The notes: generated by a model not told the origin, from the letters alone. 64,000 nt of DNA from Planctomyces sp. SH-PL14 (GCF_001610835.1 NZ_CP011270.1:6652001-6716000), one strand, 5' to 3'. Shown: positions 26,637-36,184, counted from the first letter of the stretch. Program-made: numbers and translations.

Positions 26637-27629
26637 ATGGCTCGTCCGCTTGTCGTCGTCTCGGATTTCATTAACCCACCGCTCACGCATGAGGAGCGGA
26701 TCCTGGGGGACATCGCCGACATCGTCGCGCTGAATGCCTTCAGCGAGGAGGACCTCGTCGGTCGGATCGAAGAGGCCGACGCGATCATGCTCTACCACTT
26801 CATCTCGATCACGCGGAAGACGATCGAGCGGCTGAAGAAGTGCAAGCTGATCGTTCGCTGCGGTGTCGGGTACGACAACGTCGATCGGGCCTACGCGCGG
26901 GAGCGGGGGATCAACGTCGCGAACGTTCCGGACTATGGCTCTGAAGAAGTTGCGGACTCGGCGATCGGGATGATGCTGACGCTGATGCGAGGGGTGCATT
27001 ACCTCAACAGCCGCTGCCAGCATGATCAGGGGCCGTGGATCTATGAGCAGGTCCGTCCGATTCAGCGGCTCCGCGGCCTGACGTTCGGCGTCGTCGGGAT
27101 TGGCCGGATCGGGACTGCCACGGCGCTGCGGGCGAAGGCGTTCGGGTTCCAGGTCGTCTTCTACGACCCGTATGTTGTCGACGGGACAGACAAGGCGCTT
27201 GGCGTTCGGCGATGCGAGACGCTGGAGGAATTGCTGCGGCAGAGCGATGTGGTGAGCGTCCACACGCCCCGGACTGCGGAGACGCAGCACATTCTCAACG
27301 ACAAGACGATTGCCCAGATGAAGCCGGGGTCGTATCTCGTCAACACGGCCCGGGGCGGGTGTGTGGATGCTCATGCGGTCTTGCGGGCGGTGGAGGCGAA
27401 TCATCTGCGGGGGGCGGGGCTGGACGTTCTGGAGATTGAGCCGCCGCCGGCGGATGATCCGCTGATCCGGGCGTGGCGGGACCCGTCGCATCCGGCGCAC
27501 GACCGGATCATTATCAATCCGCATTCCGCGTTTTATTCGGAGCAGGGGCTGGATGACATGCGGATCAAGGGGAGTGAGAACTGTCGCCGTGTGTTGCTTG
27601 GCCAGCCTCCAAGAAACGTAGTCAACTGA
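26637..27629 (+). CDS. D-isomer-specific 2-hydroxyacid dehydrogenase (C-terminal-binding-protein-like)
   Basis: 330 residues. The NAD-binding Rossmann motif GVVGIGRIGTATALRAKAFG is at 151-170 and an acidic residue follows the second strand (FYDPY). Catalytic residues are in place: R239 (NTARGG), a Glu in DVLEIEPP (E266 or E268) and H296 (NPHSAFYSE). It reduces a 2-keto acid to the D-hydroxy acid or the reverse; the substrate (phosphoglycerate, glyoxylate, other) cannot be decided. There is no ACT domain. ATG 26637 gives the standard N-terminus; upstream in-frame codons are poorly coding. Confidence 0.92.
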   Translation: MARPLVVVSDFINPPLTHEERILGDIADIVALNAFSEEDLVGRIEEADAIMLYHFISITRKTIERLKKCKLIVRCGVGYDNVDRAYARERGINVANVPDYGSEEVADSAIGMMLTLMRGVHYLNSRCQHDQGPWIYEQVRPIQRLRGLTFGVVGIGRIGTATALRAKAFGFQVVFYDPYVVDGTDKALGVRRCETLEELLRQSDVVSVHTPRTAETQHILNDKTIAQMKPGSYLVNTARGGCVDAHAVLRAVEANHLRGAGLDVLEIEPPPADDPLIRAWRDPSHPAHDRIIINPHSAFYSEQGLDDMRIKGSENCRRVLLGQPPRNVVN

Positions 27630-27677
27630 GCCAATGGTCGCCGGGCGTGAGTCGCGTCACGCCAATCCAACGTCCCT

Positions 27678-28024
27678 GGCCCAAGAAACCGGGGTCCAGG
27701 GGGAACCCCTGGTGGGGAGTGCAGAGGGGCCTGTGTTGTTTTCTTGGCCCTTTGCCCGCCGGAGGCTGTCTCGCCGGAAGATGTCTGAAGGAGCTCGTGT
27801 CCAAGCGCGGACACCGTGTCGTATGCCCCCTCACCAACCCGCGGGGATTCCAGAGCGAGCTCTGAGTCCTCAACGCCGGTACCACAAAGGGGACATCCGT
27901 TGCTTACCACGGTTCCTCATGGAAGTGCCTCCGGCGGCAAGGGGGCGTGGCCCCCTTGACCCCAGGCTGCCGTAGCACGTTGGGTTTGAGCTGGCATAGT
28001 CGTGCCGGCCAGGACGTGGTTCGC
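27678..28024 (+). repeat. 330-bp structured intergenic element, copy 6
   Basis: Forward copy, L end about 50 bases after the hydroxyacid dehydrogenase stop and carrying part of the L extension (GGCCCAAGAAACC). The L hairpin has the long alternative loop (CTGTGTTGTTTTCTTGG); the R hairpin has CGTGG. R end diverged (GGACGTGGTTCGCG). Confidence 0.94.
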
Positions 28025-28160
28025 GTCGACGGACACCCTCCCGCGAAGGCACTCCGAACAGCTCAATGCGACGGGACTACTCGACTCCCCCCGCCGCCGT
28101 CCACTAAGCTCCCGGTTTTCCCGAGAGTTCACAGGCGTCCATCGCCACACGAGACCGTCC

Positions 28161-29258
28161 ATGAAAGCCCTCGCCGTTCGAGCCGGAGTGAAGCACTCCG
28201 CTCACGTCGCCGATCTTCCCGAACCCCGCCTTGAGGAGATCCCCGGGGGACGGGGTGTGCTCGTCCGCACGCTGCAGGTCGGCGTCGACGCCACGGATCA
28301 GGAGATCGATGAGGCTCTCTACGGTCGGGCGCCGGAGGGGTTCGATTTCCTGGTGCTGGGACACGAGGTCTTCGGACAGGTCGAGGCAGTCGGTCCGAAT
28401 GTCGACCATGTGAAACCCGGCGACTACTGCACCTGCACGGTCCGCCGTCCTGGGCCGACGATTTACGACAAGATCGGCCGCAACGACATCACGGGGCACG
28501 AGGAGTATTACGAGCGCGGGATCAACCTGCGGCACGGCTACATGACGTCGAAGTTCGTCGATGACGCCGAGTTCATCGTCAAGGTGCCCGTCGGGATGAA
28601 GGAGATCGGCGTTCTGTCCGAGCCCGCCAGCGTGTGTGCCAAGGCGATCGAGCAGGCGTACCTGGCGCAGCAGCGGCTGCAGGTGTGGGAGCCGAAGGTC
28701 GCCTGGGTCACCGGCTCGGGGCAGATCGGTCTGCTGACGACGATGATGCTCCGGCTCCGTGGTCTGCAGGTCTACACCCTGGCCCGGACCCCGAATCCGG
28801 GGCTGAAAGAGGAGATCTGCCGGGGGTACGGCGCGACGTATGTCAGCACCAAGGAGACTCCGGTCGAGGAACTGGTCAAGAAGACGGGGCGCCCCGACCT
28901 GATCGTCGAGGCGACGGGGAGCAGCCATGTCGCTTTCGAGGCGATGCGGTACTTGAACCTGAACGGAGCGCTGGTCTGGACGAGCGTCACGGGCGGCAGC
29001 AAGACCCTCTCGGACTTTCCTTCGGACAAGGTCAACCTGGAGTGGGTGCTGGGGAACAAGCTGCTCGTCGGCTCGGTGAATGGCAATCGGACGCACTTTG
29101 CCAAGGGGATTGCCGACATGGCGCTGGGTGAGGTGATGTTCCCCGGCGTCACGAAGAAGATCCTGACGACGCCGGTGCAGGGGATTGATGATCCCAAGAA
29201 GATCATGAGTCTGCTGGCTGAGGGAACCCACCTCAAGGTGTATGTGAATATGGCCTAG
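28161..29258 (+). CDS. Glucose 1-dehydrogenase-like zinc-type MDR dehydrogenase
   Basis: 365 residues. The N-terminal GroES-like domain has [15 protein letters not shown] (a pattern of archaeal-type glucose dehydrogenases) and [13 protein letters not shown], which supplies the His/Glu of the catalytic zinc site. The structural zinc Cys cluster of classical ADHs is not evident. The Rossmann domain shows [21 protein letters not shown] and an Arg-rich loop after strand 2 (LARTPNP), suggesting NADP use. It probably oxidises glucose or a related aldose at C1. ATG 28161 matches the family start MKALAVR. The downstream gene (137 bp) is a uronate isomerase-like protein, so a sugar-acid pathway is plausible. 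Confidence 0.85.
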   Translation: MKALAVRAGVKHSAHVADLPEPRLEEIPGGRGVLVRTLQVGVDATDQEIDEALYGRAPEGFDFLVLGHEVFGQVEAVGPNVDHVKPGDYCTCTVRRPGPTIYDKIGRNDITGHEEYYERGINLRHGYMTSKFVDDAEFIVKVPVGMKEIGVLSEPASVCAKAIEQAYLAQQRLQVWEPKVAWVTGSGQIGLLTTMMLRLRGLQVYTLARTPNPGLKEEICRGYGATYVSTKETPVEELVKKTGRPDLIVEATGSSHVAFEAMRYLNLNGALVWTSVTGGSKTLSDFPSDKVNLEWVLGNKLLVGSVNGNRTHFAKGIADMALGEVMFPGVTKKILTTPVQGIDDPKKIMSLLAEGTHLKVYVNMA

Positions 29259-29395
29259 GGGCGAGGCCTCAAGCCCCCGGGGCAGAAGGTCATCCCCTAA
29301 CGCCGACATCGTCGTCCGAACGGCTTCGGCGACAATCGAACTATCCATTCCTCCTCTGGCCCTCGCCTCCATGCTCCGGGCCCCAGGACTTTCCA

Positions 29396-30673
29396 ATGAC
29401 TCCACTCCATCAGCGCCTTTTCGACGAACTCGAGCGGTTTCCGCTGATCGATCCGCACTCGCACATCAACCCGCATGCGGCTGCGTCGAAGACGCTGGCC
29501 GACATCATGGGATACCACTACTACACCGAGCTGGCGCACTCGGCCGGACTGCCGAAGTCCAAGATCGAGAGCCCGGACATCGGCCCCAAGGAGAAGGTGG
29601 GCCGGCTCGTCGAGAAGGTCGCGGACCTGGAGAACACGGCCCAGCTCGACTGGCTGATGGATCTCTGCCGCACGTTTTTCGGCTTCGAGGAGGAGCGGAT
29701 CACCTCGAAGAACTGGGAAAAGCTGTACGACGCCGCCTCGGCCAAGATGGCACAGAAGGACTGGGAAGAGCAGGTCCTCAAGATCAGCCGGCTCGACAAG
29801 GTGTTCCTGACGAACGATTACGACGATCCCCTCACCGGGTTCGACACGCGGCGCTACGTCCCCTGCCTGCGGACAGACGATCTGGTCTTCCACTTCACGA
29901 AGCCCGGGACCCGCGAGCGGCTCGCCAAGGCGACCGGCATCGAGGTCGGTGACTCGGTGACCCTTCGCAAGGCGATCGGGGCGCTGTTCACGCACTTCGT
30001 GAACCACAACGCCAAGGCGTGTGCGATCTCGCTCCCGCCGTCGTTCACGCCGCGGCCAGTCGACGGCCTGACGGTCGAAGGAATCCTCCGCCGCGTTGCC
30101 GCCGGCGGGGACCTGATCCCGTCTGATGCGGAACTGCTGAGCCAGCACGTCTTCTGGACGTTGGCCGAGCACTGCGCCGAGCACAAGCTGCCGTTCGACC
30201 TGATGATCGGCGTTAACCGCAAGGTCTACGCGGCGGGTGTCTACCAGGGACAGGATCTGTTCGACCAGCGGGTCTCGCTGATCCAGTACCGCGAGCTGTT
30301 CAACTCCTTCCCGCAGGTCACGTTCCCGGTCTCGGTTCTGGCCCAGACGAGTAACCAGGAACTCGTCAGCTACGCCTGGATCTTCCCGAACGTCGTGACG
30401 AACGGGCACTGGTGGTATTCGAACATCCCGTCCTACATCGAGCTCGACACCCGGGCTCGGATCGAGGCGGTGCCGCAGAACAAGCAGATCGGCTACTACA
30501 GCGACATGTACAAGCTGGAGTTCGGCCTGCCGAAGTTCCGGATGTACCGCCGGATCCTCTCGAAGGTCCTCGCCGACGAATACGTGACGAACCGCCGCTG
30601 GCCCGAAGAGCGGGCGATCGCCCTCGGCCAGCAGATCCTCCGCGGCAACGTCGAGCGGATCTTTGGCGTCTGA
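29396..30673 (+). CDS. Glucuronate isomerase (UxaC)-like amidohydrolase-fold protein
   Basis: 425 residues. It opens with FPLIDPHSHINP (H21, H23), the metal-binding strand-1 motif of UxaC and other amidohydrolases, and later shows DKVFLTNDYDDPL, LPFDLMIGVNRK and HWWYSNIPSYIE. UxaC interconverts uronates and ketouronates; this protein is shorter (about 425 against 470 residues) and diverged, so it may act on another sugar acid. The adjacent glucose dehydrogenase-like and aldo/keto reductase genes fit a sugar or uronate catabolic set. The next gene starts 34 bases after its stop. Confidence 0.7.
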   Translation: MTPLHQRLFDELERFPLIDPHSHINPHAAASKTLADIMGYHYYTELAHSAGLPKSKIESPDIGPKEKVGRLVEKVADLENTAQLDWLMDLCRTFFGFEEERITSKNWEKLYDAASAKMAQKDWEEQVLKISRLDKVFLTNDYDDPLTGFDTRRYVPCLRTDDLVFHFTKPGTRERLAKATGIEVGDSVTLRKAIGALFTHFVNHNAKACAISLPPSFTPRPVDGLTVEGILRRVAAGGDLIPSDAELLSQHVFWTLAEHCAEHKLPFDLMIGVNRKVYAAGVYQGQDLFDQRVSLIQYRELFNSFPQVTFPVSVLAQTSNQELVSYAWIFPNVVTNGHWWYSNIPSYIELDTRARIEAVPQNKQIGYYSDMYKLEFGLPKFRMYRRILSKVLADEYVTNRRWPEERAIALGQQILRGNVERIFGV

Positions 30674-30706
30674 GGTCCTCCTGGCCGCACATTGGCAACT
30701 CGTCCC

Positions 30707-31216
30707 ATGACCGAACCCGAACCTGCCTCCCCCCGAGTCCTCCGGGCCGACCGCGATCGCCGGATCTCGGGGCGGACGGTCGTGTTCGGGATGTTCGGGT
30801 TTGCGTTCCTGGTCATCGGCGCGCTGTTTGGTTACTGGGACCTCTATACCCGGCCGTTCCGGCAGTTGCAGGTCGCCCTCGCCGAGCGGTTTCCGGGCTC
30901 GCAGCCGCAGGTGATCGGCGGCAAGCACAAGAGCCACCAGCCGGGCGCGGTCAACACGCTGCGGATCGTCCTCCGCGTGTCGGAGAGTCCGCTGGCCGAT
31001 GAAGCCCGCTCGGAGGCGAAGGCGGAGCAGGTCGTCGAGCTCGCCGATAAGAAACAGGATCTCTCGCTCTATCAGACGGTCGAGGTGGTGCTGATCCACA
31101 TCGTTCCCGAGGAGAACAGCGACAACTGGAAGGTCGCCCGGCCGCTGACGGAATGGCGGGAGCGGATCGCCAAGGCGGGCATTCAGGCCGGCGAGCGGGG
31201 GGCGTCAGCCCCCTGA
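30707..31216 (+). CDS. Single-helix membrane protein of unknown function
   Basis: 169 residues. A basic N-terminus precedes one membrane helix (about 24-44); the rest is a soluble alpha/beta domain (NTLRIVLRVSESPLADE, LYQTVEVVLIHIVPEE) with no family recognised. It follows the UxaC-like gene by 34 bp and is probably co-transcribed. Its last codons (AGERGASAP) run into a REP palindrome, so the C-terminus and stop are supplied by the repeat. An upstream TTG at 30692 is a weaker start. Confidence 0.7.
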   Translation: MTEPEPASPRVLRADRDRRISGRTVVFGMFGFAFLVIGALFGYWDLYTRPFRQLQVALAERFPGSQPQVIGGKHKSHQPGAVNTLRIVLRVSESPLADEARSEAKAEQVVELADKKQDLSLYQTVEVVLIHIVPEENSDNWKVARPLTEWRERIAKAGIQAGERGASAP

Positions 31217-31217
31217 T
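31190..31217. repeat. REP palindrome 1
   Basis: GGCGAGCGGGGGGC-GTCA-GCCCCCTGAT; overlaps the end of the membrane-protein gene. It is inverted relative to the copy at 31306-31334. Confidence 0.85.
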
Positions 31218-31305
31218 TCGGGATCAGGCGTCGCTTGCCGCGAAGCCACCGTGACTGGGCATCAGACCCGAGATTGGGAGAACGCCGGAATCCGTATTGG
31301 GCGCT

Positions 31306-31334
31306 ATCAGGGGGGCTGACGCCCCCCGCTCGCC
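31306..31334. repeat. REP palindrome 2 (inverted copy)
   Basis: ATCAGGGGGGC-TGAC-GCCCCCCGCTCGCC, the reverse complement of the palindrome at 31190 with one length difference; 88 bases separate them. Confidence 0.85.
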
Positions 31335-31359
31335 TTTGTGGAGATGTGTTGTTGCGCGC

Positions 31360-31572
31360 TGAAGTCCCGTTAGGGACGGCCGAAAATAGCCCACCACTTC
31401 AGTGGTGGGGATCGGCCGCCGCGCACGGGCAGTCCCGTGAGGGACGAAAGAGAGAATCGGGAGACCGCGAACCGTTGTGTTCTTCCGTCCCTGGCGGGAC
31501 TCGATCGAAATGTCGACGTGTGTCCCCCCGTTGAAACGGGGGGCTATTTTCTGTCGTCCCTGCCGGGACTCT
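31360..31572. repeat. Composite palindromic cluster (AGTCCCGNNAGGGACG units)
   Basis: Four copies of a 16-base palindromic unit: AGTCCCGTTAGGGACG (31363) and AGTCCCGTGAGGGACG (31431) in one direction, CGTCCCTGGCGGGACT (31486) and CGTCCCTGCCGGGACT (31555) in the other. The outer two are followed or preceded by GAAAATAGCCCACC-ACTTCAGTGG and CCCCCCGTTGAAACGGGG-GGCTATTTTC, again mirror-arranged around a large palindrome. This is a REP/BIME-like block; no RAYT transposase gene is in the window. Confidence 0.85.
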
Positions 31573-31587
31573 CTTGTCGTGGTCGCC

Positions 31588-31618
31588 TTGATCTGTGTGC
31601 ATCTGTGTTCATCTGTGG
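31588..31618 (+). repeat. ATCTGTGTNCATCTGTG-type short tandem motif
   Basis: TGATCTGTGTGCATCTGTGT followed by TCATCTGTGG: three ATCTGTG units at 10-11 base steps, of the kind scattered in many GC-rich environmental genomes (recalled, not searched). Confidence 0.5.
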
Positions 31619-31653
31619 CTCAATTCCTTCGGGGGAGCCGGGTTGAACGCGTC

Positions 31654-31681
31654 ATCAGGGGGCTGCCGCCCCCCGCTCGCC
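31654..31681. repeat. REP palindrome 3
   Basis: ATCAGGGGGC-TGCC-GCCCCCCGCTCGCC, same orientation as the copy at 31306, with a compensating loop change; located 83 bases before the aldo/keto reductase ATG. Confidence 0.85.
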
Positions 31682-31763
31682 ACATCGGTTGGCGGTTCTG
31701 GTTTGCGAACCGGCCGAGACGCTTTCACAATCCGAGGGCCACTCGCACCTTCGGATCCCCACG

Positions 31764-32702
31764 ATGCAGCGCCGCCCTCTCGCTCACACTGATCTGACCC
31801 TCCCCGTCCTGAGCTTCGGAGCGTCCTCGCTCGGTCAGGAGTTCCGCCAGGTCGATCTGGCCGAAGCCCTCAAAACCGTCCCCGCGGCGCTCGAGTGCGG
31901 GCTGAACTACATCGACACCTCACCCTTTTACGGCCGCGGCATGTCGGAGGTGCTGCTCGGTGTCGCTCTGCGGGGGATTCCGCGGGAGTCGTACGTCCTC
32001 AGCACCAAGCTTGGACGCTACAGCGGGACGCACTTCGACTTCTCCGCCCGCCGCGTGCTCGAAAGCGTCGACATCAGCCTGGAGCGGATGGGAGTCGAGT
32101 ACATCGACATCATGCTCTGCCACGACATCGAGTTTGTCGACATGCGGCAGATCGTCGAGGAAACGCTCCCGGCCCTCCGCAAGGAGCAGGAAAAGGGGAA
32201 GGTGAAGTACGTCGGGATCAGCGGCTACCCGATGAACATCTTCCGTTACGTCCTCGACCGGGCTCCGCTGGACGTCGTCCTGTCGTACAACCACTACACG
32301 CTTCAGAACACGATGTTCGGGGACCTGATCCCGTACCTGAAGGAGAAGAAGGTTGGAATCATGAATGCCGCGCCGTTCTCCGCCCGGCTTCTCTCAAACG
32401 ATCCGCTTCCGAAGTGGCACAAGGCGACCCCGCTCGTCCGCGAGACCGCCCGCCGGGCGGCGGAGCACTGCCGAAAGGCGGGAAGCGACATCGCCAAGCT
32501 GGCGCTGCAGTTCTCGATCGCGAATCCCGAAATCTCGACCTGCATTACCGGCACCGCCCGGCCGGAACGGGTTCGGGAATGGGCCCGCTGGGCCGAGGAG
32601 CCGATCGATGCGCAGCTGGTTCGGGAGGTCCAAGAGATCCTCAAACCGATCCACAACTGGTTCTATATCGAGGGGCGGCCGGAGAATAACGATCCTCGGT
32701 AA
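31764..32702 (+). CDS. Aldo/keto reductase, L-galactose/L-fucose dehydrogenase-like
   Basis: 312 residues, cytosolic NAD(P)-dependent TIM barrel. The catalytic tetrad is intact: D51 and Y56 in YIDTSPFYGRGMSE, K82 in STKLGRY and H120 in MLCHDIEF. The cofactor-binding end shows CITGTARPERV. The DTSPFYGxGxSE pattern and the short C-terminus resemble plant-type L-galactose dehydrogenases, so a sugar substrate is likely, in line with the dehydrogenase and isomerase genes upstream. ATG 31764 fits the family start; upstream codons belong to the repeat region. Confidence 0.9.
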   Translation: MQRRPLAHTDLTLPVLSFGASSLGQEFRQVDLAEALKTVPAALECGLNYIDTSPFYGRGMSEVLLGVALRGIPRESYVLSTKLGRYSGTHFDFSARRVLESVDISLERMGVEYIDIMLCHDIEFVDMRQIVEETLPALRKEQEKGKVKYVGISGYPMNIFRYVLDRAPLDVVLSYNHYTLQNTMFGDLIPYLKEKKVGIMNAAPFSARLLSNDPLPKWHKATPLVRETARRAAEHCRKAGSDIAKLALQFSIANPEISTCITGTARPERVREWARWAEEPIDAQLVREVQEILKPIHNWFYIEGRPENNDPR

Positions 32703-32761
32703 GGTCTGTAGGTGGGGGCATTCGCTGGATGGTGGTCGGTCAACGAGGGCTTGTCCCGCTG

Positions 32762-33096
32762 GCTCAAACCGCGTTCTTGCCGGTGTGACTCGATAGCTCA
32801 AACCCAACGTGCCACGGCAGCCTGGGGTCAAGGGGGCCACGCCCCCTTGCCGCCGGAGGCATTTTCGATGGGGAACCGTGGTACACAACGGATGTCCCCT
32901 TTGTGGGACCGGCATTGAGGACTCCCTCAGAACACACCGCGAGCATTGCAATGCCCGCGGGTTAGTGAGGGGGCATACGACACGGTGTCCGCGTTTGGAC
33001 ACGCGCTTCTTCAGACATCTCTCGACGGCCAGGCCTCCGGCGGGCAAGGGGGATTCTCCCCCTTGCATCCCCTGACCAGGGTGCCCCTGGACCCGA
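32762..33096 (-). repeat. 330-bp structured intergenic element, copy 7
   Basis: Reverse copy between two forward genes; here the R end, not the L end, faces the upstream stop, making it one of three polarity exceptions. L hairpin loop AGAAT, R hairpin loop CGTGG (read in element orientation). Confidence 0.94.
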
Positions 33097-33262
33097 CGGG
33101 CCAGTATTGGGTGACCACCGATCGGCGAATGCACCGGAGAGAAGACCGTTCTCTTGAGATCGCTACATTGCCGGTTCCTCCCCCGATACACTTCGGGTTT
33201 CCACCCGCGATCGGCATCGCCGAGCAGGTGACGGACCGGAGAGGGAGGATGTCTCCCGCTTC

Positions 33263-35041
33263 ATGGAGATGGATCGATCAATGGCGAAGAAGAAGGCTAC
33301 GGCAGTTTCGTCCACCTCGTCCCCCACGACGTCGGTCGACGACGTGACCGAGCGGAATGAGGAGCTCGGAATGGAAGCCGGGGCGGCGGACGCTTCGGAC
33401 ACCGTCGTCTCCCCCATCGCCGGCAAACCGGCCCCGCCGGAATGGGTTGTCACCGGCTACCCCTTCCAGAACGAGCCCCCCACCGACTTCAGCCGCGATG
33501 ACATGCGGGAAGCGATGGAACAGGCCCTCGCCGATGTCGCGGACCAGCTCGGCGGCGAGTACGGCCTCGTCATCAACGGCAAGACGATCGACACCCGCGC
33601 CAAGCTGACGTCGAAAAACCCCGCCCATCGCAAGCAGGTCGTCGGCACGCTCGCCGCCGCCCACCCGGACCACGTCCCGCAAGCGGTCGACGCCGCACGC
33701 CGCGCCTACCGCGGCTGGTCCCGCACACCTGCCCAGCAGCGCGCGGAGTACCTCGAAGTCATCGCCGCCGAGATGCGGAACCGCCGCTTCGAGCTCGCCG
33801 CCTGGGAGATCTACGAGTGCGGCAAGACCTGGGCGGAAGCGGACGCCGACGTCGCGGAGGCGATCGACTTCTGCATGTACTACGCCGCCCAGATGCGGGA
33901 CCTCTCGGTCACCGTCCAGTGCGACTTCCCGGGTGAGGAGAATTCCTACACCTACCGCCCCCGCGGTGTCGTCGGCGTGATCGCCCCCTGGAACTTTCCG
34001 CTGGCGATCCTGACCGGGATGACCGTCGCGGCGCTCGTGGCCGGCAACACCGTTGTCATGAAGCCGGCGGAACAGTCTTCGGTCGTTGCGGCCAAGCTGA
34101 TGGAAATGTTCCGCGACGCCGGACTGCCGAACGGCGTCGTCAACTTCCTCCCCGGTATCGGCGAGGAACTGGGACCGGCGCTCGTCGCGCACACGGACGT
34201 CGACATGATCGTCTTCACCGGCTCGCGGGCCGTGGGGCTGGCGATCAACAAGGACGCCGCCGACACCGACCCGCGGCAGTCGATGGTCAAGCGGGTTGTC
34301 GCCGAGATGGGCGGGAAGAACGCCATCATTATCGACGACGACGCCGACCTCGACGAGGCGGTCCTCGGCGTCCTCCAGAGTGCCTTCGGCTACAGTGGCC
34401 AGAAGTGCTCGGCCTGCTCGCGGGTCATCGTCCTGGGAGCGGTCTACGACGCCTTCCTGGCGCGGCTCAAGCCGGCGGTCGAAAGCCTCCGCATCGGTCC
34501 GCCCGAGGAGCCCGCGACGTCGATCGGCCCCGTGATCGACGAAGAGGCCCAGAAGCGGATCCAGGACTACATCGCCGTCGGGATGGAAGAGCACCGGGTG
34601 ATCGTCGCCATGGGAGCCGATGGCTTGACGAAGGAGGGCTACTACGTCGGCCCGCACGTCTTCGCCGATGTGGAGCCGACGGCGCGGATCGCCCAGGATG
34701 AGATCTTCGGGCCCGTCCTCGCCGTGATCCGGGCCAAAAACCTCGACGAGGCGATCGATTTCGCCAATCGGACCCCCTACGCCCTGACCGCCGGGATCTA
34801 CTCCCGCAGCCCCCGCAACCTGCAGCGGGTGAAGCAGGAGTTGCAGGTCGGAAACCTGTACATCAACCGCGGCATCACCGGGGCCCTGGTCCAGCGGCAT
34901 CCGTTTGGCGGATACAAGATGTCCGGGATCGGCTCCAAGGCCGGGGGGCGGGACTACCTGCTCCAGTTCCTGATTCCGGTCTGCGTCTCCGAGAACACGA
35001 TGCGGCGCGGGTTCGCGCCCGACGTCGATGCGACCGCTTGA
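33263..35041 (+). CDS. L-glutamate gamma-semialdehyde (P5C) dehydrogenase
   Basis: 592 residues, longer than ordinary aldehyde dehydrogenases and matching the stand-alone P5CDH/PutA C-half type. Catalytic E348 is in VAEMGGKNAI and the nucleophile C382 in GQKCSACSR; the NAD-binding segment is FTGSRAVGLAIN and the substrate region YINRGITGALVQRHPFGG. It oxidises P5C/glutamate semialdehyde to glutamate. With the separate proline dehydrogenase at 15.3-16.7 kb it completes proline catabolism. The first about 40 residues are Thr/Ser/Ala-rich and probably disordered; ATG 33281 is a possible alternative start. Confidence 0.93.
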   Translation: MEMDRSMAKKKATAVSSTSSPTTSVDDVTERNEELGMEAGAADASDTVVSPIAGKPAPPEWVVTGYPFQNEPPTDFSRDDMREAMEQALADVADQLGGEYGLVINGKTIDTRAKLTSKNPAHRKQVVGTLAAAHPDHVPQAVDAARRAYRGWSRTPAQQRAEYLEVIAAEMRNRRFELAAWEIYECGKTWAEADADVAEAIDFCMYYAAQMRDLSVTVQCDFPGEENSYTYRPRGVVGVIAPWNFPLAILTGMTVAALVAGNTVVMKPAEQSSVVAAKLMEMFRDAGLPNGVVNFLPGIGEELGPALVAHTDVDMIVFTGSRAVGLAINKDAADTDPRQSMVKRVVAEMGGKNAIIIDDDADLDEAVLGVLQSAFGYSGQKCSACSRVIVLGAVYDAFLARLKPAVESLRIGPPEEPATSIGPVIDEEAQKRIQDYIAVGMEEHRVIVAMGADGLTKEGYYVGPHVFADVEPTARIAQDEIFGPVLAVIRAKNLDEAIDFANRTPYALTAGIYSRSPRNLQRVKQELQVGNLYINRGITGALVQRHPFGGYKMSGIGSKAGGRDYLLQFLIPVCVSENTMRRGFAPDVDATA

Positions 35042-35097
35042 GCGGTGGCTTCGCCGTCTTCGGTTTTCCCTGCGTCCTTCAGCGAGAGGTCTCCGTG

Positions 35098-36165
35098 ATG
35101 CGCACGCTTCTGATTCTCGGCCTGCTCCTGGGACCGATCGCGACCGCCCGCGGTGACGAACTGGTCCTGTTCGCCGGCGGAGGGACGGGGGAGGACAACG
35201 TCCCGGCAGCGGAGGCCAAGTTCGTCCAGCCGTTCGGCATCGACTTCGACACCGCGGGGAACGCGTACGTCGTCGAACTGAAGGGAGAACGGCTCCTGGG
35301 GATCGACACGAAGGGGACCTTCCGCATCCTCGGGGGGAACGGGACGACCGGAAGCGATGGGGACGGCGGCCCGGCGCGACAGGCCCGGTTCAACGGGATG
35401 CACAGCCTGGCGATGGGCCGCGACGGACAGGTCTATCTGGCCGACACCTGGAACAACCGTATCCGGCGCTACGATCCCAAGAGCAGCGTGATCGAAGCCT
35501 TCGCGGGGACGGGGGAGAAGAAGTACGGCGGCGACGGCGGACCGGCGAAGTCCGCTCTCTTTACCGGCGTCTTCTGCATCGCCTTCAACCCGGCGGGAGA
35601 AAAGCTCTACGTGACTGACCTCGACAACCGCCGGATCCGCGTTGTCGACATGGGGACCGGTGTCGTGGATCTCGTGGCCGGCAATGGCAAGAAGGGCCTT
35701 CCGGAAGATGGCGCGGATGCCAGGACCTCTCCGCTAGTCGATCCGCGGGCCTGCACCGTCGACCGGAAGGGGAACGTCTACATCCTGGAGCGCGGCGGCC
35801 ACGCTCTCCGCGTCGTGCGTCCCGATGGCAAGATCTACACCCTCGCCGGAACGGGCAAGGCGGGGCTGACGGGAGACGATGGCGACGCGAAGCTGGCGAC
35901 GCTGAACGGTCCGAAGCACCTGTGCATCGACCTGGACGACAACGTGATCATCGCCGATACGGCGAACCACGTGATCCGGAAGTACACCCCCACTGACGGT
36001 CGGATCACCCGCGTCGCTGGCACGGGAAAGAAGGGGGATTCGGGAACCGGGGGCGATCCGCTCATGATCACCTTCAACGAGCCGCACGGCGTGCATGTCC
36101 GTCCGGACGGCTCGTTCTACATCGTCGACAGCATGAACCACCGGATCTTCCGCTGGAAGAAGTAG
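35098..36165 (+). CDS. Secreted NHL-repeat beta-propeller protein
   Basis: 355 residues with a signal peptide (MRTLLILGLLLGPIATARG). About five or six NHL-like blades follow, each with the pattern FNGMHSLAMGRDGQVYLADTW-NNRIRRYD or HLCIDLDDNVIIADTANHVIRKY, and the linking motif AGTGKKGxxGDGG recurs. Such propellers bind proteins or ligands outside the cytoplasm, and some are enzymes; no catalytic motif is evident here. It starts 56 bases after the P5C dehydrogenase stop, perhaps in the same transcript. Planctomycetes have many secreted NHL proteins of unknown role. Confidence 0.88.
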   Translation: MRTLLILGLLLGPIATARGDELVLFAGGGTGEDNVPAAEAKFVQPFGIDFDTAGNAYVVELKGERLLGIDTKGTFRILGGNGTTGSDGDGGPARQARFNGMHSLAMGRDGQVYLADTWNNRIRRYDPKSSVIEAFAGTGEKKYGGDGGPAKSALFTGVFCIAFNPAGEKLYVTDLDNRRIRVVDMGTGVVDLVAGNGKKGLPEDGADARTSPLVDPRACTVDRKGNVYILERGGHALRVVRPDGKIYTLAGTGKAGLTGDDGDAKLATLNGPKHLCIDLDDNVIIADTANHVIRKYTPTDGRITRVAGTGKKGDSGTGGDPLMITFNEPHGVHVRPDGSFYIVDSMNHRIFRWKK

Positions 36166-36184
36166 AGCCTCCTTCTGGGCTCGG

